From NCBI RefSeq assembly GCF_016808095.1, contig NC_068970.1, positions 25,154,501 to 25,218,500 of the forward strand: a DNA stretch of 64,000 bases, read 5' to 3'. This document shows, one piece after another, positions 23,492 through 35,736 of this stretch (positions are counted from its first letter, which is position 1; every line of letters begins with the position of its first letter). Both the position numbers and the translations under genes were made by a program. The stretch comes from Vigna angularis (taxonomy: Eukaryota; Streptophyta; Magnoliopsida; Fabales; Fabaceae). A model generated the notes under the pieces. That model searched no databases. It worked only from the letters and a program-made list of their open reading frames with translations, and was not told where the DNA came from.

Positions 23492-26400
23492 ATGACACTT
23501 TACAATTTGGGTGCCTCATTCAAGGACTTAAGTGTCACGTTCGTGGTCTTTTGTTCATGTAACACTCAAGTAGTTTGGATGCCTCATTTGAGGTCTTTAA
23601 GTGCCACGTTTGTGGTCTTTTGAATACTCGGCTCTTAACACTCTTGTGACTATACATCGGGATATGAAGTGCATACCACAAATACCATAATGTTTTTCTA
23701 TAAGTACATATTGAGCCTCTTGTGATCCAGGTATTTGAGTTGAGGGTATTGTTTCTTACCTTATTCCATCACTAGTACCAAGCTTACCATTGAGTATCAT
23801 ATTGCAGGGTACAAGACCAAAGGTTGATTTGGTCGAGGACTATTGAGGATAAGGAGTGTCGCAATCTCCTCCTTTAATTGCTAAAACATAGTCTCACATT
23901 CTTCGTACCAATTGTAAGTTTGAGCTCCTTTCAAGATTCTAAAGAAGAGCTTGTTGGAATAGGGTACTGATGTTGGTTGGGCCAATTAAGAGTGCATACA
24001 ATGGTACCTCCTTACTTCGAACCGTATTTATAGACTTTGTGATGGACTTTTGATTAAGGTTGACCTAATTACATCTCAAAGATGACTAATCCTGATTTAA
24101 CATTTAAAATTCGTAATGGTTTAAAGTAAGGAGATAAATTATGCATTAATTACGCCTTTATTATCCGTATAATATGAACTCATTTAACTTTAGCATAAGA
24201 AAATCTCTAACAAGTACCACCCCACATGGATTGTGTTTAACCAGTACCAATCAATTTAACATAAAAACTCAACCTTATACCCAAAACACTTATTATTATT
24301 AGTTTTTACTTTTTACCTAATTCCATCCATTTCTACTTTATTCTCTTTATTTGTCAATTTTTTCCCCTTAGTTTCTACTTTATTTACTTTGTTCTTTTGT
24401 TTTTTACTTTCTAACGAAGCAAAGGTTAAGGGTGTGTATGGATCAAATTTCAATTAAATTAAAAATTACAATTAGAATATATTTTTTAATTATAGTTAAA
24501 TTAAACTCCATGACGGTTTTTCTTCCACTTTTTTTTTATGATTCTTAGTTTTGATTACCAACATGGGTAATAAATGGTCCTCACAATTTTCTTTGTGTTA
24601 TTCTCTCCTATTCTTGTAGACAAGACGATCAAAGAGAAAACTATTTGATATTTTGAAAGGAAAGAGAAAAGTTTAAAAATAATCCTTGACACAATTTATA
24701 CGTTATAGGAAGAAATGTAAATTTTATAATCATTTTCTAATCATTCTTAATTAAATGATTTTAATTTTTTTAAATTAAAATAAATTTATGATGTAATAAA
24801 ATATATAGCTATATAATATTTTTGTCAAATATAACTGCATAACTCCTCCAATAAAAAGAAAAAGCTACATAATTCCTTAATCTAACCTTATAAATTTTTT
24901 ATTATTTTTAAAAATATTTTATGGGTATAAAAATATACACATCTGCCAGGTTAATGTAATAGAATAAAAATAAAGAAAAAGTATAATTGTTCTACAAGAG
25001 GAGCTTATCTGAACCCGTTGAAATCCAAAAATTCAAGAATCTAGAAAAATAGAAAGTGTTTTTAAAGCAAGGTCTGTCTTTGAGATAACGAGTTAAATGT
25101 GTAAATTTATTTCCTTGACAATCACCTCTTATGATTTTTTATATTTTTTTTTGTCATACATGCATTTTTTTTTTCTTATAAAGGAAGGTGATGTTGTCAT
25201 GGGGTTTGAAGTTGAGAATGATGGCTAAAGAGAAGGAAGATGTATTGCAACAGAACCAAATGAAAATGGAAACATGAAAGTGGACAAAGAAGGAGACCAT
25301 ATGGAAGAAATGTTTGATGGAATACACTTTTATTTTATCAATCCCATATATAAGATACTTTAGGTATTATTAATTAGGATCATAAAGATAATTTATCTTA
25401 AAATTTTACACCATAAAATATTATATATCTCATTTAAAAAACACCATATATAAATGTATATAAATTATGGATATGAGTTAAGATTTCTTTTTCAAAATAA
25501 ATCTATTTAAAAAATTGCCTAAAGAAACTCATTACTATTTTAATGCTTATTTTAATTCTTAAAAATATGTTTATTGTGCATTTTGAGAATTTAATTCTCA
25601 ACATGATCAAAATAAGGCTCCCATTTCATATGGAAAAATGATTTGAATTTGGACATTGGGAGTCGAATTTTAATTTCATTTTTTTTAATTTTATCAAAAA
25701 TGAAAAAAAAGGAAAGCAAGGAGAACCTAGTAGTATTGTTAGTTATTGAAAATTCTGTAGTTTGGAGACCAAATTTTCGATATGTGAACGAGTTTGCTTT
25801 GACAAATAACATTGAAGATTATTTTGATAGAGTTAAGAGTCTCATATTTGATTAAAAAAGTATTAAAATGAACAATATATAAATAAAATTCATAAATTTA
25901 TTATTTTGAAGTTTTTGAATTGCAAATGATGTTTTAATATGTTTACTATTCATTAATGTTGAATTATCACTGAAAATCAAATAATTTATTTCATTAATTT
26001 TAAAAAAATTTAATATGGGAAAACTTGTTATTAATTAGGTAAAGTTGTGAAAGTTTTAGCTTGAGGTACATATATAGAATAGAGCATGTTTGTAAAATAC
26101 TATTGAAATTGGTGTTAGTGCTGATAGCCTTGTAGTCAACGGAAGTATAGTAGTAAATCTCACTCTTCCCTTTCTGAAAGGTATCAGAATGTGAATTAAT
26201 TTACTTCCAAAAGCATCATGTTCATGTTTCCAAGGTCCTAATTAAGCTCCTCTTTCTTTTTTCTTCACAAATTTACCAAGATTTATGTTTTCTGCGTATC
26301 TTCTATTAATGGCTAAGATACTTTACACTTATTTATTCTTTAATGGATTCGTTTACTATCATCATCCATGTTTAAATAATAAGGGAGCCTTTTAATTTAA

Positions 26401-29040
26401 ATTTGACATAGTATCAAGTTAAAGCAAAAATATTAAACACAAATAAAGCAAAGCAAAATGCTTCTAGACAAGCCAAAAGTAGTTGTCACAATTTAATTTC
26501 ATATTTCATATTCAAGGCTATTTGCTGACTATGATATAACAGATTTGATATTTCGTATATTGCAGTTAATTGTTTCGTATACCACCTAATCATATGATTT
26601 TATTATTATATATTGTCTATCATGTTCTGTTCCTAGTATTAGTGTTGTTGTTTCTATGACATCATATTATTATGAAATTCTTCTGATAAATAAAAATATA
26701 TTCTTTTTCAACTGAAAGTAAATAACATTTTTATTGAGTTTTTTTTCCTAACAATAGGTAAATATTTTCAATTTAAATATTTTAAAATAATTGACACATG
26801 AGCGAAAACCAAGTTATTGTAATATAAGTTAGTCATGATAAAAATATTTTTGTGACTCTTTATATATAAGATAGTTGATCTTTAAATTGCATAAGAATAT
26901 AAAAAGAAAATGTGCATTAAAATGAAAAAAAAAACACCATTCTTAAATAAGTGATTATAAATAGGAATAATAAAGAAAACTAATGCTTCAACTACATTTT
27001 AAAATTATTTAAAAAACTTAAATAAAAATATATAAAACAATAATGGATAAAGAATAAAAGAAAATTAAATGTGAATTTAACAAATTTCTTTTTTAAATTC
27101 ATATATACAAAAGAATGAGATATCACAGTCTATCTAGCATTTTTAAAGTCATATATTTTCTTAACTTTTTTTTTTCAATATAGTATTGATCTTCTTCATC
27201 TTGAATAGAGTCGACGTCGTCTTATAACTCCATGTCACATTTAATCTCATTATTTTCCTTTAAAGAAACTTATGCTACTATTTGAATCATTATTATTATT
27301 TTTACTCTTGTTATAATTTTACCATCGTTTTTATTTTATATTCAACATAACATCTATCATTATTCACTTATCACCATTAATGCCATCACTTAATCATTGT
27401 TTACAATTAGTATTATAGCTAATATCAATATCATTATCATAATAATAATAAGTATAGATTATTATTATTATTATTAAATTTCAGTGTCACGATAATATAT
27501 TATTATTATTATTATTATTATCTGATTATACGAAGAAAGATTTATATTATTATGTTGTTTTTTTCTTGTAACCTATCTCATGAGAACACCTAAGAGAACA
27601 AATATTTCATTAATAATTTTGCTTCAAAAGCTGTAGAAAAAGAGTTGTTGAGTGTTGAATAAAAGTTAAGAAAACTTAGAATAAAGAAATAGAGCTGATA
27701 TCCATAAAGCAATGAGATATTAGAAGTATAAATCTGGGGATGATGATCTCTGACGTTACGAAATAATTCATGAAATAAAAAATAAACAGTACAGCAGACA
27801 AGTGGGAATATAAAAGAGGAACACCAAATAAAATATTAAAAAGAGAGGTTAGTTTTGCACATGGGAAAGTGGTATATGCACGTGCTCCACCACAGACAAA
27901 AGTTAAATAAAAGTTCATGCACACATCAAACTTTGAGAAAAACGTGACCCAATAATTAAATGCCCTTAAAAATCTTAACAAATATTCATCATCCAGATAA
28001 ATAATCCCACCTATCCATAAAATAATTAATTCAACTTACTAGTAATATTTTTTAATTAATTTTCTTATTATTTATTAATAAAAATATCTAAATCAGAGAA
28101 ATAAAGTTTAATATTTTATAAAATCTCTATAAAAAGCTTAATAATTTTGGATGAGGACAAACCACACCAACTTGTTAAGGACCACAATAATCTATCAGCC
28201 AACAACGCGTCGTTTTCTTTTCTTTAATTCAATCTACAAAAAGTGAAAACTATAATTTCATATCCACAATCACTCAGTATAAAAAAATCAATCCAAAAAA
28301 TCTTTCATCTCAAGAGATTTAAATGATTTATGTAATTCTTTTATTTTGAATATTATTATATCATTATACAAACATGCATTATTTTGTAATAATATTTTAC
28401 ATTACTTTTTTAGTTATACAATTTTATTTTCAATAAATTTAAAATATATTTTATTTAGTAAAATAAGTAATTATATAATATTTCTGTTAAAAGTATATAA
28501 TTTATCTATTTAAAAATAATCATAACATGTTTTTTTAATTATTTTTTAAAATTGTTATTTTAATATAATAGAAATGTAAATACACATTGTATTAATATAG
28601 TATAAGTCATTAAAATATAGTACTTTTATTAAAGATGTATAACTTATTTGATTGAGCAAAGAATTGTTGTGATTTGTTTTACGTAAAGTTAATTTTTACT
28701 ATGAGAATTATATTTTAATTCTTTTTTTAGAGGCTAACTAACTTGTTAATTAATATTTTCTCAGTTAAATGGTTTATTAATTAGTATGTTCACTCTGTAA
28801 ACTAATTAAACTTTGAAATAGAGTTATTATTTAATTAAGCTGTGATTGTTTTCAACTATTTATATTTTATACATAATTTTTCTAAACGCGATATTGAAAA
28901 TAAAAGTATGAATAGTCACACATCTTTAAAAAAAATTGGAGATACCCAATATAAAACTAAAAAATTATTTAAATTGGTAATAAATTAAAGGGCTGACTTT
29001 TTATATTTAAATTGTTAAAAGTTATTATATGAAAAGAAAT
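23492..29040. other. AT-rich intergenic DNA
   Basis: No gene is recognised. At 23510-23640 a segment with GTGCCTCATT...CACGTTCGTGGTCTTTTG is duplicated in tandem. 23960-24190 resembles a transcribed LTR leader but has no partner in the window. Trinucleotide ATT runs lie at about 27459-27475 and 27498-27522. Open frames at 25591-25855 and 27676-27981 show no domain. Confidence 0.5.
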
Positions 29041-29103
29041 GTGGTAGCTCAATTGGTGGGAGCTTGTTAGTATGGGGTTATGAGTTTAACTCTCACCTAG
29101 CAT
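29041..29103 (+). mobile_element. tRNA-like head, possible SINE fragment
   Basis: GTGGTAGCTCAATTGGTGGG has the form of an RNA polymerase III A box (TRGYNNARNNG), and 34 bases on is GAGTTTAACTCTCACC, similar to a B box. The arrangement resembles the tRNA-related head of plant SINEs rather than a functional tRNA, since no clean acceptor stem can be drawn. The 3' end of the element was not defined. Confidence 0.4.
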
Positions 29104-30134
29104 ACTACTTAGTTTTATTATTTTCAACATGTTGAAATTTGGTGATTTGTACTAAGTGCAATTGGGTTTTTAATCGATGAAAAGTAAGTTTAAGAGTTTG
29201 AAGATTTTTGTGATGAAAAATTTATATTTTAACTATTATGAAAAGTGACACATGTATACTTCGTCTCTAAGATTCTTGGAGAGCACTGAAAGTGGACCTT
29301 ATCCGTAAAGTTAATGAGAAGCATGAAGGGTGGTTGATGAGTATTGTTCATAAATTGCATGTGAGAGTTATTGTGAAAACTTGGTTCCTAACATTGAGAT
29401 CATTGTTAGTTTTATTATTTGTTGTGATGATATGTTTTGAACCGTTACAACAAGCTTTGTGAATGACTATGTGAGAAAACGATGAAATTGAAAGGTGTTC
29501 TGAGAAGGAGTTATGAGGTTTGAGTAAGTTGTTATATTATTATTGATGTATATTATTATTTATAATGTTTGATTTTTTGTTATCTGATTCTTACATGTGC
29601 ATGTTTCATTGTGATGATCATACAAGTATTGTTGATATACGAGAGCAGATGTTGTTACAGATGTTGATCTGGATACATGATGATAAAAAGTGTTGGGTTT
29701 TCTTTGGAAAATAACTATTTTGTATTTGAACTTGTTTTATACAAGGGTTACTTCAAAGTAATGTACAATTAGATTTAATTCCAAACTTTTTTTTATTTTA
29801 CTCTTGAGTTGTTTATACAAATAAATGAGAGTTTTAGTTTTTCATTAATTTTAAATCAATTTGTTTAATTTTAGTTAATAAATTATGATGTAGGGAAATG
29901 TGATTATGAACGATGAATTCTTAAAAGCAAATGAATATGATTTATGGTTGACGATATGATGGTTAAGAATATGTTTATACAATACTATATATACATCAAA
30001 CAATTGATTAAGTTATAATGAAAATATATTAATTTATTTTACAGTACTATTGATTAAGTTATAATGAAAAGATATTAAATTATTTTACAGTAGTAATATA
30101 TAGTCGTATTGTCAAAAATTCTCTTAATAGATTT
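29104..30134. other. Intergenic DNA
   Basis: No gene is recognised. A short direct repeat of TTGATTAAGTTATAATGAAAA occurs at about 30005 and 30050. Confidence 0.5.
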
Positions 30135-30525
30135 TGATGAACCAATTCAAATAGATGTTTTGGTATGGGGGAGACGGTGGTGTCAATTTTTTATTAGTAT
30201 GTCTTGTATAACTCTTATTTCTTGTTTGTTTACTCTCTTAGGTCTCCTCTATGTTCAAAATTATTCAAATTGTATTTTAGACTTTTATTTATAATAGTTG
30301 TTATGGATTTTTACTTTTCTTTGGCCTAATCAAAACTCAATCATACATTAATCAACATTAGTAGGTTGATTTGTGGTTATTATTGGCTAAGTTTTAATCT
30401 GACCTTCATTCTATAATCGGTTGGTCTTGCCATTCAGTCTAAGTGATCAATCCAAGGGTGATCGACCCAAAGGTGGTTAGTCAAGGGTGATCTGTTAAGG
30501 GTGATCAGTCCAAAGGGTATGTACA
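30135..30525 (-). repeat. Diverged left LTR
   Basis: Ends GGGTATGTACA. Aligns with 32497-32872 over most of its length with many substitutions. The start is uncertain by about 10 bases. Confidence 0.55.
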
Positions 30526-31308
30526 ACACATTAACCCTTGAAGCTCGAGTACCTGTAGTAGAAGGGCCGAAGGGGTTTGAAAAAAAATGGTTATTGGCGC
30601 TTATGTATAATGAATCTTGTAGTCTGATCGGGAGGGGTTCTTAGTTGGAACTCAGCCTTACTCGATGGAGTTTTCAGGAGGGTTCCTTGGCTGAAAATTT
30701 TCCTTATCCAAAGATTTTAGCTCGATAGCAAGAAGATGAGAACAAAAGGTTGAGGTCGATTAGAGACTAAGAGGATAAGGTAAATCGGATGACGTCAAGT
30801 TGTCAAGATTGATGTTGACTAAGATATTGAGGCCAAGAGGTTGAGGTCGAATGGTTGGTTAAGGTTAAATGGTCGAGTTATCAAGACTAAAGTCGATAGA
30901 ATTTGAGGCCGAGTGGTTGAAGTCGAACTAGACCGAGAGATTGAGGTTGAACAAGATCGAGAGATTGAGGTCAAACAAGACCGAGCTATCAAGACTCAAA
31001 AGTTAACAAAATTTGAGGCCGAGAGGTAAAGGCCAAAAGAGACCAAGTTGTCAAAACTAAAGTCAACAAAATTTGAGGCTGAGAGGTTGAGATCAAAGAG
31101 CCAAGAGATCGAGGTCAAATGAGGTCGAGTTGTCAAGACTAAAAGTCGAGAAAATTTGAGGTCGAGAAGTCGAGGCCGAACGAGATCGACTGATTGAGAT
31201 TGCACGAGATCGAGTTGTCTAGACTGAAAAGTCGACAAGTTTCATAGTCGAGCAAAGTCGACAGGTTGAGGACGTAGAGGCCAAGAGATCGAGATCGAGC
31301 GAGGCCGA

Positions 31309-32182
31309 CACTAGTACAAAAACATCATACAACGTCGAATATTTTTGACCTTTCACGTCAAATTCGAGAACGACGTCATATCAAGAGATGTTAAATTGAC
31401 ATTGAATTTTTTAAATTCGACGTTAATTTAACGTCGAATTTTGTCAATATACGACGTTAATCAATTTTTTTTAAAATAATTGTAATCCTTTTTTACAATT
31501 CTACAAGACCTGAAAAGCAGAACTATGAACGTTAATATAGGATCAACAACAAATAACAATAACAAACAACAAACAAGTTAAATCAAACAACAAACAAGTT
31601 CAATTAAACAACAACAACAAACAAGTTCAACCAAACAACAACAAAAAACAAGTTCAACAAAAAAAAAACAACAAACAAGTTCAACAAATAAGTTCTTCAA
31701 AACGAAAACGAAAATTAACCCTCAAAAGGTGGGTTCGTCGGAATAAAGTGTTGCCACCAGTGAGAGAGAAAGCAGAATGCGCATATGAAGGACAAGAACA
31801 CAAAAATAATCGGTGAAAACAAACGAAAATCATACCTAAAGTAGTTAATTAACATGCATTTGTATCAAATGAAAGAAAGATTACATGTGATGGTTTTCAA
31901 ACTTCGTTCGAGAAAAGTTTGAGCAGAGAAGAGAGTCCCGCGTGCTAAGATAAAGTGAATGGATTTTCAATCTCCCGCTCAAACTTTTATTGAATTCACT
32001 AATCTTTTGACGTCTAACGCTGAGGCATTCGACATTTTATTTCCTTTTACGTCGAATTATAATTTTAAAAGACGTTTAATAATTGCATTTATTTACAAAA
32101 TTGACACCAGTCATTTTTAACGTTGGGTATTTAGTGGTTAGACGTTGAACACATGACATTATACGCTGTTTTTGCACTAGTA
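31309..32182. mobile_element. CACTA-type non-autonomous DNA transposon nested in the LTR element
   Basis: Begins CACTAGTACAAAAACATC. The right end, reverse-complemented, reads TACTAGTGCAAAAACAGC, so the terminal repeats match closely, with the last base of the right end mutated (TAGTA for TAGTG). It is flanked by CGA at 31306-31308 and 32183-32185, a 3-bp target duplication as expected for CACTA elements. The interior has repeated GACGTTAA/AACGTCGAA motifs near both ends and no transposase. Length 874 bp. Confidence 0.8.
31540..31690 (+). repeat. AACAACAAACAAGTTCAA minisatellite
   Basis: Five to six units of about 25-30 bp built from CAAACAACAACAAACAAGTT, inside the CACTA-type element. Confidence 0.7.
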
Positions 32183-32496
32183 CGAGCTGTCAAGATTGAA
32201 AAGTCGAAAGATTTTGAGGTCGAGAAGTCAAGGCCAAATAAGACGAATGGGTTGAGGCTGAACAAGGTCGAAGATGAATGAGGCTGAGAGATTGAGGACA
32301 AGCAAGACCGAGTTGTCAAGATTGAAAAGTCGACAAAATTTGATGATAAGAGGTTGAGGTCGAACAAGGTTGACATGTTGAGGCCAAATGGGGTCGAGAG
32401 GTTAACTTCTTCCATTAGTATACTCCTCATCATGTTCCTTGTGGTTACAATGGACGTAAGAGAAATTCTTGCTCGGCCCCATGGTGAGCGTTAAAA

Positions 32497-32872
32497 TGTT
32501 TCGATATGAACCAAATGAATGTTTCCATTTCCTGGATAACTTGCCCTATGCCACTCCTATCTGTTATCTATTTGGTCTCTCAAGTCTCTTATACTTCCAA
32601 AATTGCTCAGATGATACCTTGGACTTTTATTTATAGTAGTTGTTATGAGTTTTTACCATTTTGTTGGTTTAATTACGATCTAATCATATCTTAATTAGCA
32701 TTAATAGGTTGATTTGTGGTTATCATTGACTAAATGTTAATCTGAACTTCATTTTATAATTAATCGCTTTGTCCTTTGTCTGAGTGATCGACCATTCAAC
32801 CAAAATGTGATCGTTCAAGAAATGGTTGATCAAAGATATCAGCTAAAATACCAGTCTAAAATATATGTACCA
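32497..32872 (-). repeat. Diverged right LTR
   Basis: Begins TGTTTCGATATGAACC, close to the TGTTTCGGTCGGG start of the 11023 LTR, and ends ATATGTACCA. Adjacent on the left is a decayed copy of the primer-binding region (GGCCCCATGGTGAGCG). Confidence 0.6.
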
Positions 32873-32894
32873 TTTGTAATTATCATTTTATATC

Positions 32895-32921
32895 TATATA
32901 TATATATATATATATATATAT
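32895..32921. repeat. (TA)n microsatellite
   Basis: A perfect TA run about 870 bases upstream of the MYC2 start codon. Confidence 0.85.
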
Positions 32922-33668
32922 TACTTTTTTTTATTTTCATAAATTTACAAGTGAAAATAATTTTATCGAATAATTGAAAACCAATACAAAGTGAAGTTAA
33001 TTATGCAATAAAAACCAAATTAGAAAGCGTCATAAAAAATAAATTCAAATTAAATTATTTTTTCTAAATATAATTAATTAAATATTTCTATTTAAATGTG
33101 AAAAATCTTTCAGCATACAGCTGGTAACATTCAAACAAACCAAGCAAATTTTCATAATCAAATAAATAAAAGAAAAACGTAACTTCTTGATCATTATAGA
33201 AAAATAATTTTAATACTTTCAACAAGATTTATAGTAAAAAATAGTGAAGTTGTGATTATTAATTTTAAATAAATAAATTTAGGCACGGGTCATTAATATT
33301 AAAAAATTATTCACCAAATCAATAATATCAAACACGTAAATAGTTTAACCAAAATTAAGATATAAGCTTATTTATTTAATTAGAAAATAGAAATAAATAT
33401 TTGGGAAATTAAACTAGAAAGGCTATGAATACTACTCTACTCTTGTATGTAGTGGAGAAGTTACTATTTTTATGCAACAACATAAAAGAGCATTCTCCAA
33501 GCGAGAAACAGTATCAGAAAGGAAAGTTAACATTGGAGTAAGGTGATTACTATTGTACTTCAGCTTGAGTAGAAGAGTTTGTTAAAAATGTCTAGCAATC
33601 TATTTTATTGCCCAATTGCACATGCGCTTTCTTCCCCAAACCTAAAATGAAACCCAAATGCACTCCAC
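32922..33668. other. Upstream region of the MYC2 gene
   Basis: AT-rich, non-coding. I looked for a G-box (CACGTG) and found none. CACGTAAATAG at about 33343 contains an ACGT core. Confidence 0.5.
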
Positions 33669-33675
33669 ATAAATA
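33669..33675 (+). promoter_or_regulatory. TATA-like box of the MYC2 gene
   Basis: ATAAATA within CACATAAATACC lies about 109 bases upstream of the start codon and precedes a C-rich, CT-rich leader (CACTTCACTCTCTCATCC). That is a reasonable plant core-promoter layout. The start of transcription is not determined. Confidence 0.5.
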
Positions 33676-33778
33676 CCAAATCCAAATCCAACTAACTCAT
33701 TACCCTTATCTTTCTCACACATACCATTTCTAGACACACTAAAAATACACTTCACTCTCTCATCCAAACCACCCGTGA

Positions 33779-33787
33779 ATGGAATGA
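33779..33787 (+). promoter_or_regulatory. Two-codon upstream ORF overlapping the MYC2 start
   Basis: ATGGAATGA encodes Met-Glu-stop, and its stop codon TGA shares bases with the main ATG at 33784 (ATGA overlap). The upstream ATG has a G at +4 and would be met first by scanning ribosomes. It could therefore lower translation, or force reinitiation, of the MYC2 frame. Confidence 0.55.
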
Positions 33788-35736
33788 CAGAGTACCGGTC
33801 GCCGCCGACGATGAATCTCTGGACCGACGACAACTCTTCCGTCATGGAGGCCTTCATGAGCTCCTCCGACTTCTCATCCCTGTGGATGCCCACCCCTCAA
33901 TCCGCTACCTCTAGCACCACTCCGGGAGCCGACGCTTCTAGAGCCCCGCCGCCACCACCGCCGTCCCAGTCTCAGTCCCTTCTTAACCAGGAGACCTTAC
34001 AACAACGGCTGCAAACGCTGATCGAAGGTGCCAGAGAGAGCTGGACCTATGCCATTTTCTGGCAATCTTCTTATGACTACTCCTCCGGCGCTTCCCTTCT
34101 CGGTTGGGGCGACGGATACTACAAGGGCGAGGAGGACAAAGGAAAAGGAAAAGCCCCCAAGGAGACTTCGTCCGCGGAGCAGGACCACCGTAAGAAGGTT
34201 CTCCGCGAGCTCAATTCCTTGATTTCCGGCCCTTCCGCTTCCGCCGATGACGTCGACGAAGAGGTATCCGACACTGAGTGGTTCTTTCTAGTGTCCATGA
34301 CTCAGTCCTTTGTCAACGGCAGCGGCCTCCCGGGCCAGGCTTTTTTTAATTCCAATCCCGTTTGGGTCACCGGGCCCGACCGGTTATCCGAATCGGCGTG
34401 CGAGCGGGCCCGCCAGGCGCAGGTTTTTGGGCTTCAGACTCTGGTCTGCATACCGTCCGCAAACGGCGTCGTTGAGCTGGCGTCTACGGAGGTGATTTTC
34501 CAGAACCCTGATCTCATGAGCAAAGTGCGGGATTTGTTCAACTTCAGCAACCCCGACGCGGGTTCCTGGCAGTTGAACTGCGTTGCCACCGATCAGGGCG
34601 AGAACGACCCTTCCTCACTCTGGCTCAACCCTTCTTCCTCTATCGAAATCAAGGACACCTCTAACGCCGTTGCACCCGCTTCAGCAAATGCAGCAGTGAG
34701 CAAAACGATGCCGTTCGAAACCCCTGGTTCCAGCACTCTAACAGAAACCCCTAGTGCCGCCGCCGCAGCAGCTCACGTCCCCATCCCCAAGAACCAGGGT
34801 TTCTTCCCGAGGGAATTAAACTTCTCCAACTCCTTAAAGCCCGAATCCGGTGAAATTCTGAGCTTCGGAGAGAGCAAGAAGAGCTCTTACAATGGGAGTT
34901 ACTTTCCCGCTGTAGCAGCTGAGGAGACCAACAAGAAGAGAAGGTCTCCTGTTTCTCGCAGCAGCATTGACGATGGAATGCTGTCCTTCACCTCCGGCGT
35001 CATTCTACCGGCTTCGAATGTAAAAGCTGGTGGTAGTGGTGGTGGTGCCGGGGGCGGTGATTCCGAAAACTCGGATCTGGAGGCTTCCGTGGTGAAAGAG
35101 GCGGACAGCAGGGTGGTGGAACCGGAGAAAAGGCCCCGGAAGAGGGGTCGAAAGCCGGCGAACGGCAGAGAGGAGCCGCTGAATCACGTGGAAGCGGAGA
35201 GGCAGAGGAGGGAAAAGCTGAATCAAAGGTTCTACGCGCTTCGTGCGGTGGTTCCAAACGTGTCGAAGATGGACAAGGCGTCGCTGTTGGGCGATGCCAT
35301 ATCCTACATAAACGAGCTGAAGTCAAAGCTGAGTGAGCTTGAATCGGAGAAAGGGGAATTGGAGAAGCAATTGGATTCGGCGAAGAAGGAGCTTGAGCTG
35401 TCAACCAAAAACCCTCCTCCTCCTTCTCCTCCACCTGGACCATCTCCATCTAACAAAGAAGCGAAGGAAACGACGAGCAAGCTGATTGATTTGGAAGTAG
35501 AGGTGAAGATCATAGGGTGGGACGCCATGATAAGGATCCAATGCAGCAAGAAGAACCACCCTGCGGCAAGGTTGATGGCAGCGTTGAAGGACCTGGACCT
35601 GGACGTGCATCACGCCAGCGTCTCCGTGGTCAATGATTTGATGATCCAACAGGCCACCGTCAACATGGGAAACCGGTTTTACACGCAGGAACAGCTCCTG
35701 TCGGCGCTATCCTCCAAAATTGGCCATGCACTATAG
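33784..35736 (+). CDS. MYC2: MYC2-type bHLH transcription factor
   Basis: Nuclear regulator of jasmonate responses. In the family it binds G-box DNA as a dimer, is repressed by JAZ proteins and recruits Mediator through MED25. The single exon encodes 650 residues (Arabidopsis MYC2 is 623). Start chosen: ATG at 33784, because the protein then opens [13 protein letters not shown], the family N-terminus; an in-frame GTG nine bases upstream is not needed. Visible parts: conserved MEAFMSSSD (21-29); bHLH-MYC_N/JAZ-interaction region about 67-255, with [11 protein letters not shown] and [13 protein letters not shown]; acidic transactivation segment [20 protein letters not shown] (about 156-175); basic nuclear-localisation stretch [14 protein letters not shown] (449-462); bHLH about 463-515 with DNA-contact residues His468, Glu472 and Arg476; zipper-like helix to about 540; C-terminal ACT-like region about 568-645 ([18 protein letters not shown]). 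It has a poly-Pro run at 55-60 and a Pro-rich loop at 543-556. The frame is unbroken and no intron is expected for this clade. A MYC3/MYC4 paralogue is less likely given the N-terminus and length. Confidence 0.95.
   Translation: MTEYRSPPTMNLWTDDNSSVMEAFMSSSDFSSLWMPTPQSATSSTTPGADASRAPPPPPPSQSQSLLNQETLQQRLQTLIEGARESWTYAIFWQSSYDYSSGASLLGWGDGYYKGEEDKGKGKAPKETSSAEQDHRKKVLRELNSLISGPSASADDVDEEVSDTEWFFLVSMTQSFVNGSGLPGQAFFNSNPVWVTGPDRLSESACERARQAQVFGLQTLVCIPSANGVVELASTEVIFQNPDLMSKVRDLFNFSNPDAGSWQLNCVATDQGENDPSSLWLNPSSSIEIKDTSNAVAPASANAAVSKTMPFETPGSSTLTETPSAAAAAAHVPIPKNQGFFPRELNFSNSLKPESGEILSFGESKKSSYNGSYFPAVAAEETNKKRRSPVSRSSIDDGMLSFTSGVILPASNVKAGGSGGGAGGGDSENSDLEASVVKEADSRVVEPEKRPRKRGRKPANGREEPLNHVEAERQRREKLNQRFYALRAVVPNVSKMDKASLLGDAISYINELKSKLSELESEKGELEKQLDSAKKELELSTKNPPPPSPPPGPSPSNKEAKETTSKLIDLEVEVKIIGWDAMIRIQCSKKNHPAARLMAALKDLDLDVHHASVSVVNDLMIQQATVNMGNRFYTQEQLLSALSSKIGHAL

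Larger units (their letters stand above)
30135..32872 (-). mobile_element. Older relative of the GAGGCC LTR element, interrupted by a CACTA element
   Basis: Diverged direct LTRs (about 30135-30525 and 32497-32872) share ACTTTTATTTATA(A/G)TAGTTGTTATG and TTAGTAGGTTGATTTGTGGTTAT-type blocks. The interior (AGGTCGAGAGGTTGAGGCC-like units) and inner borders (CTCGGCCCCATGGTGAGCG on the right, AGAAGGGCCGAAGGGGTTT on the left) match the organisation of the 8189-11577 element, including its orientation. No gag or pol is seen. No target duplication was identified, and the left LTR start is approximate. Confidence 0.65.

Noticed and set aside
33775..33783. GTG start that would add three residues to the MYC2 protein
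   Set aside because: Family proteins begin MTxYR, and the ATG at 33784 gives exactly that. A GTG start is not expected in a plant nuclear gene.
33642..35649. Antisense and alternate-frame open frames over the MYC2 gene (up to 149 codons)
   Set aside because: They are shadows of the strongly biased coding sequence, with no domain of their own.
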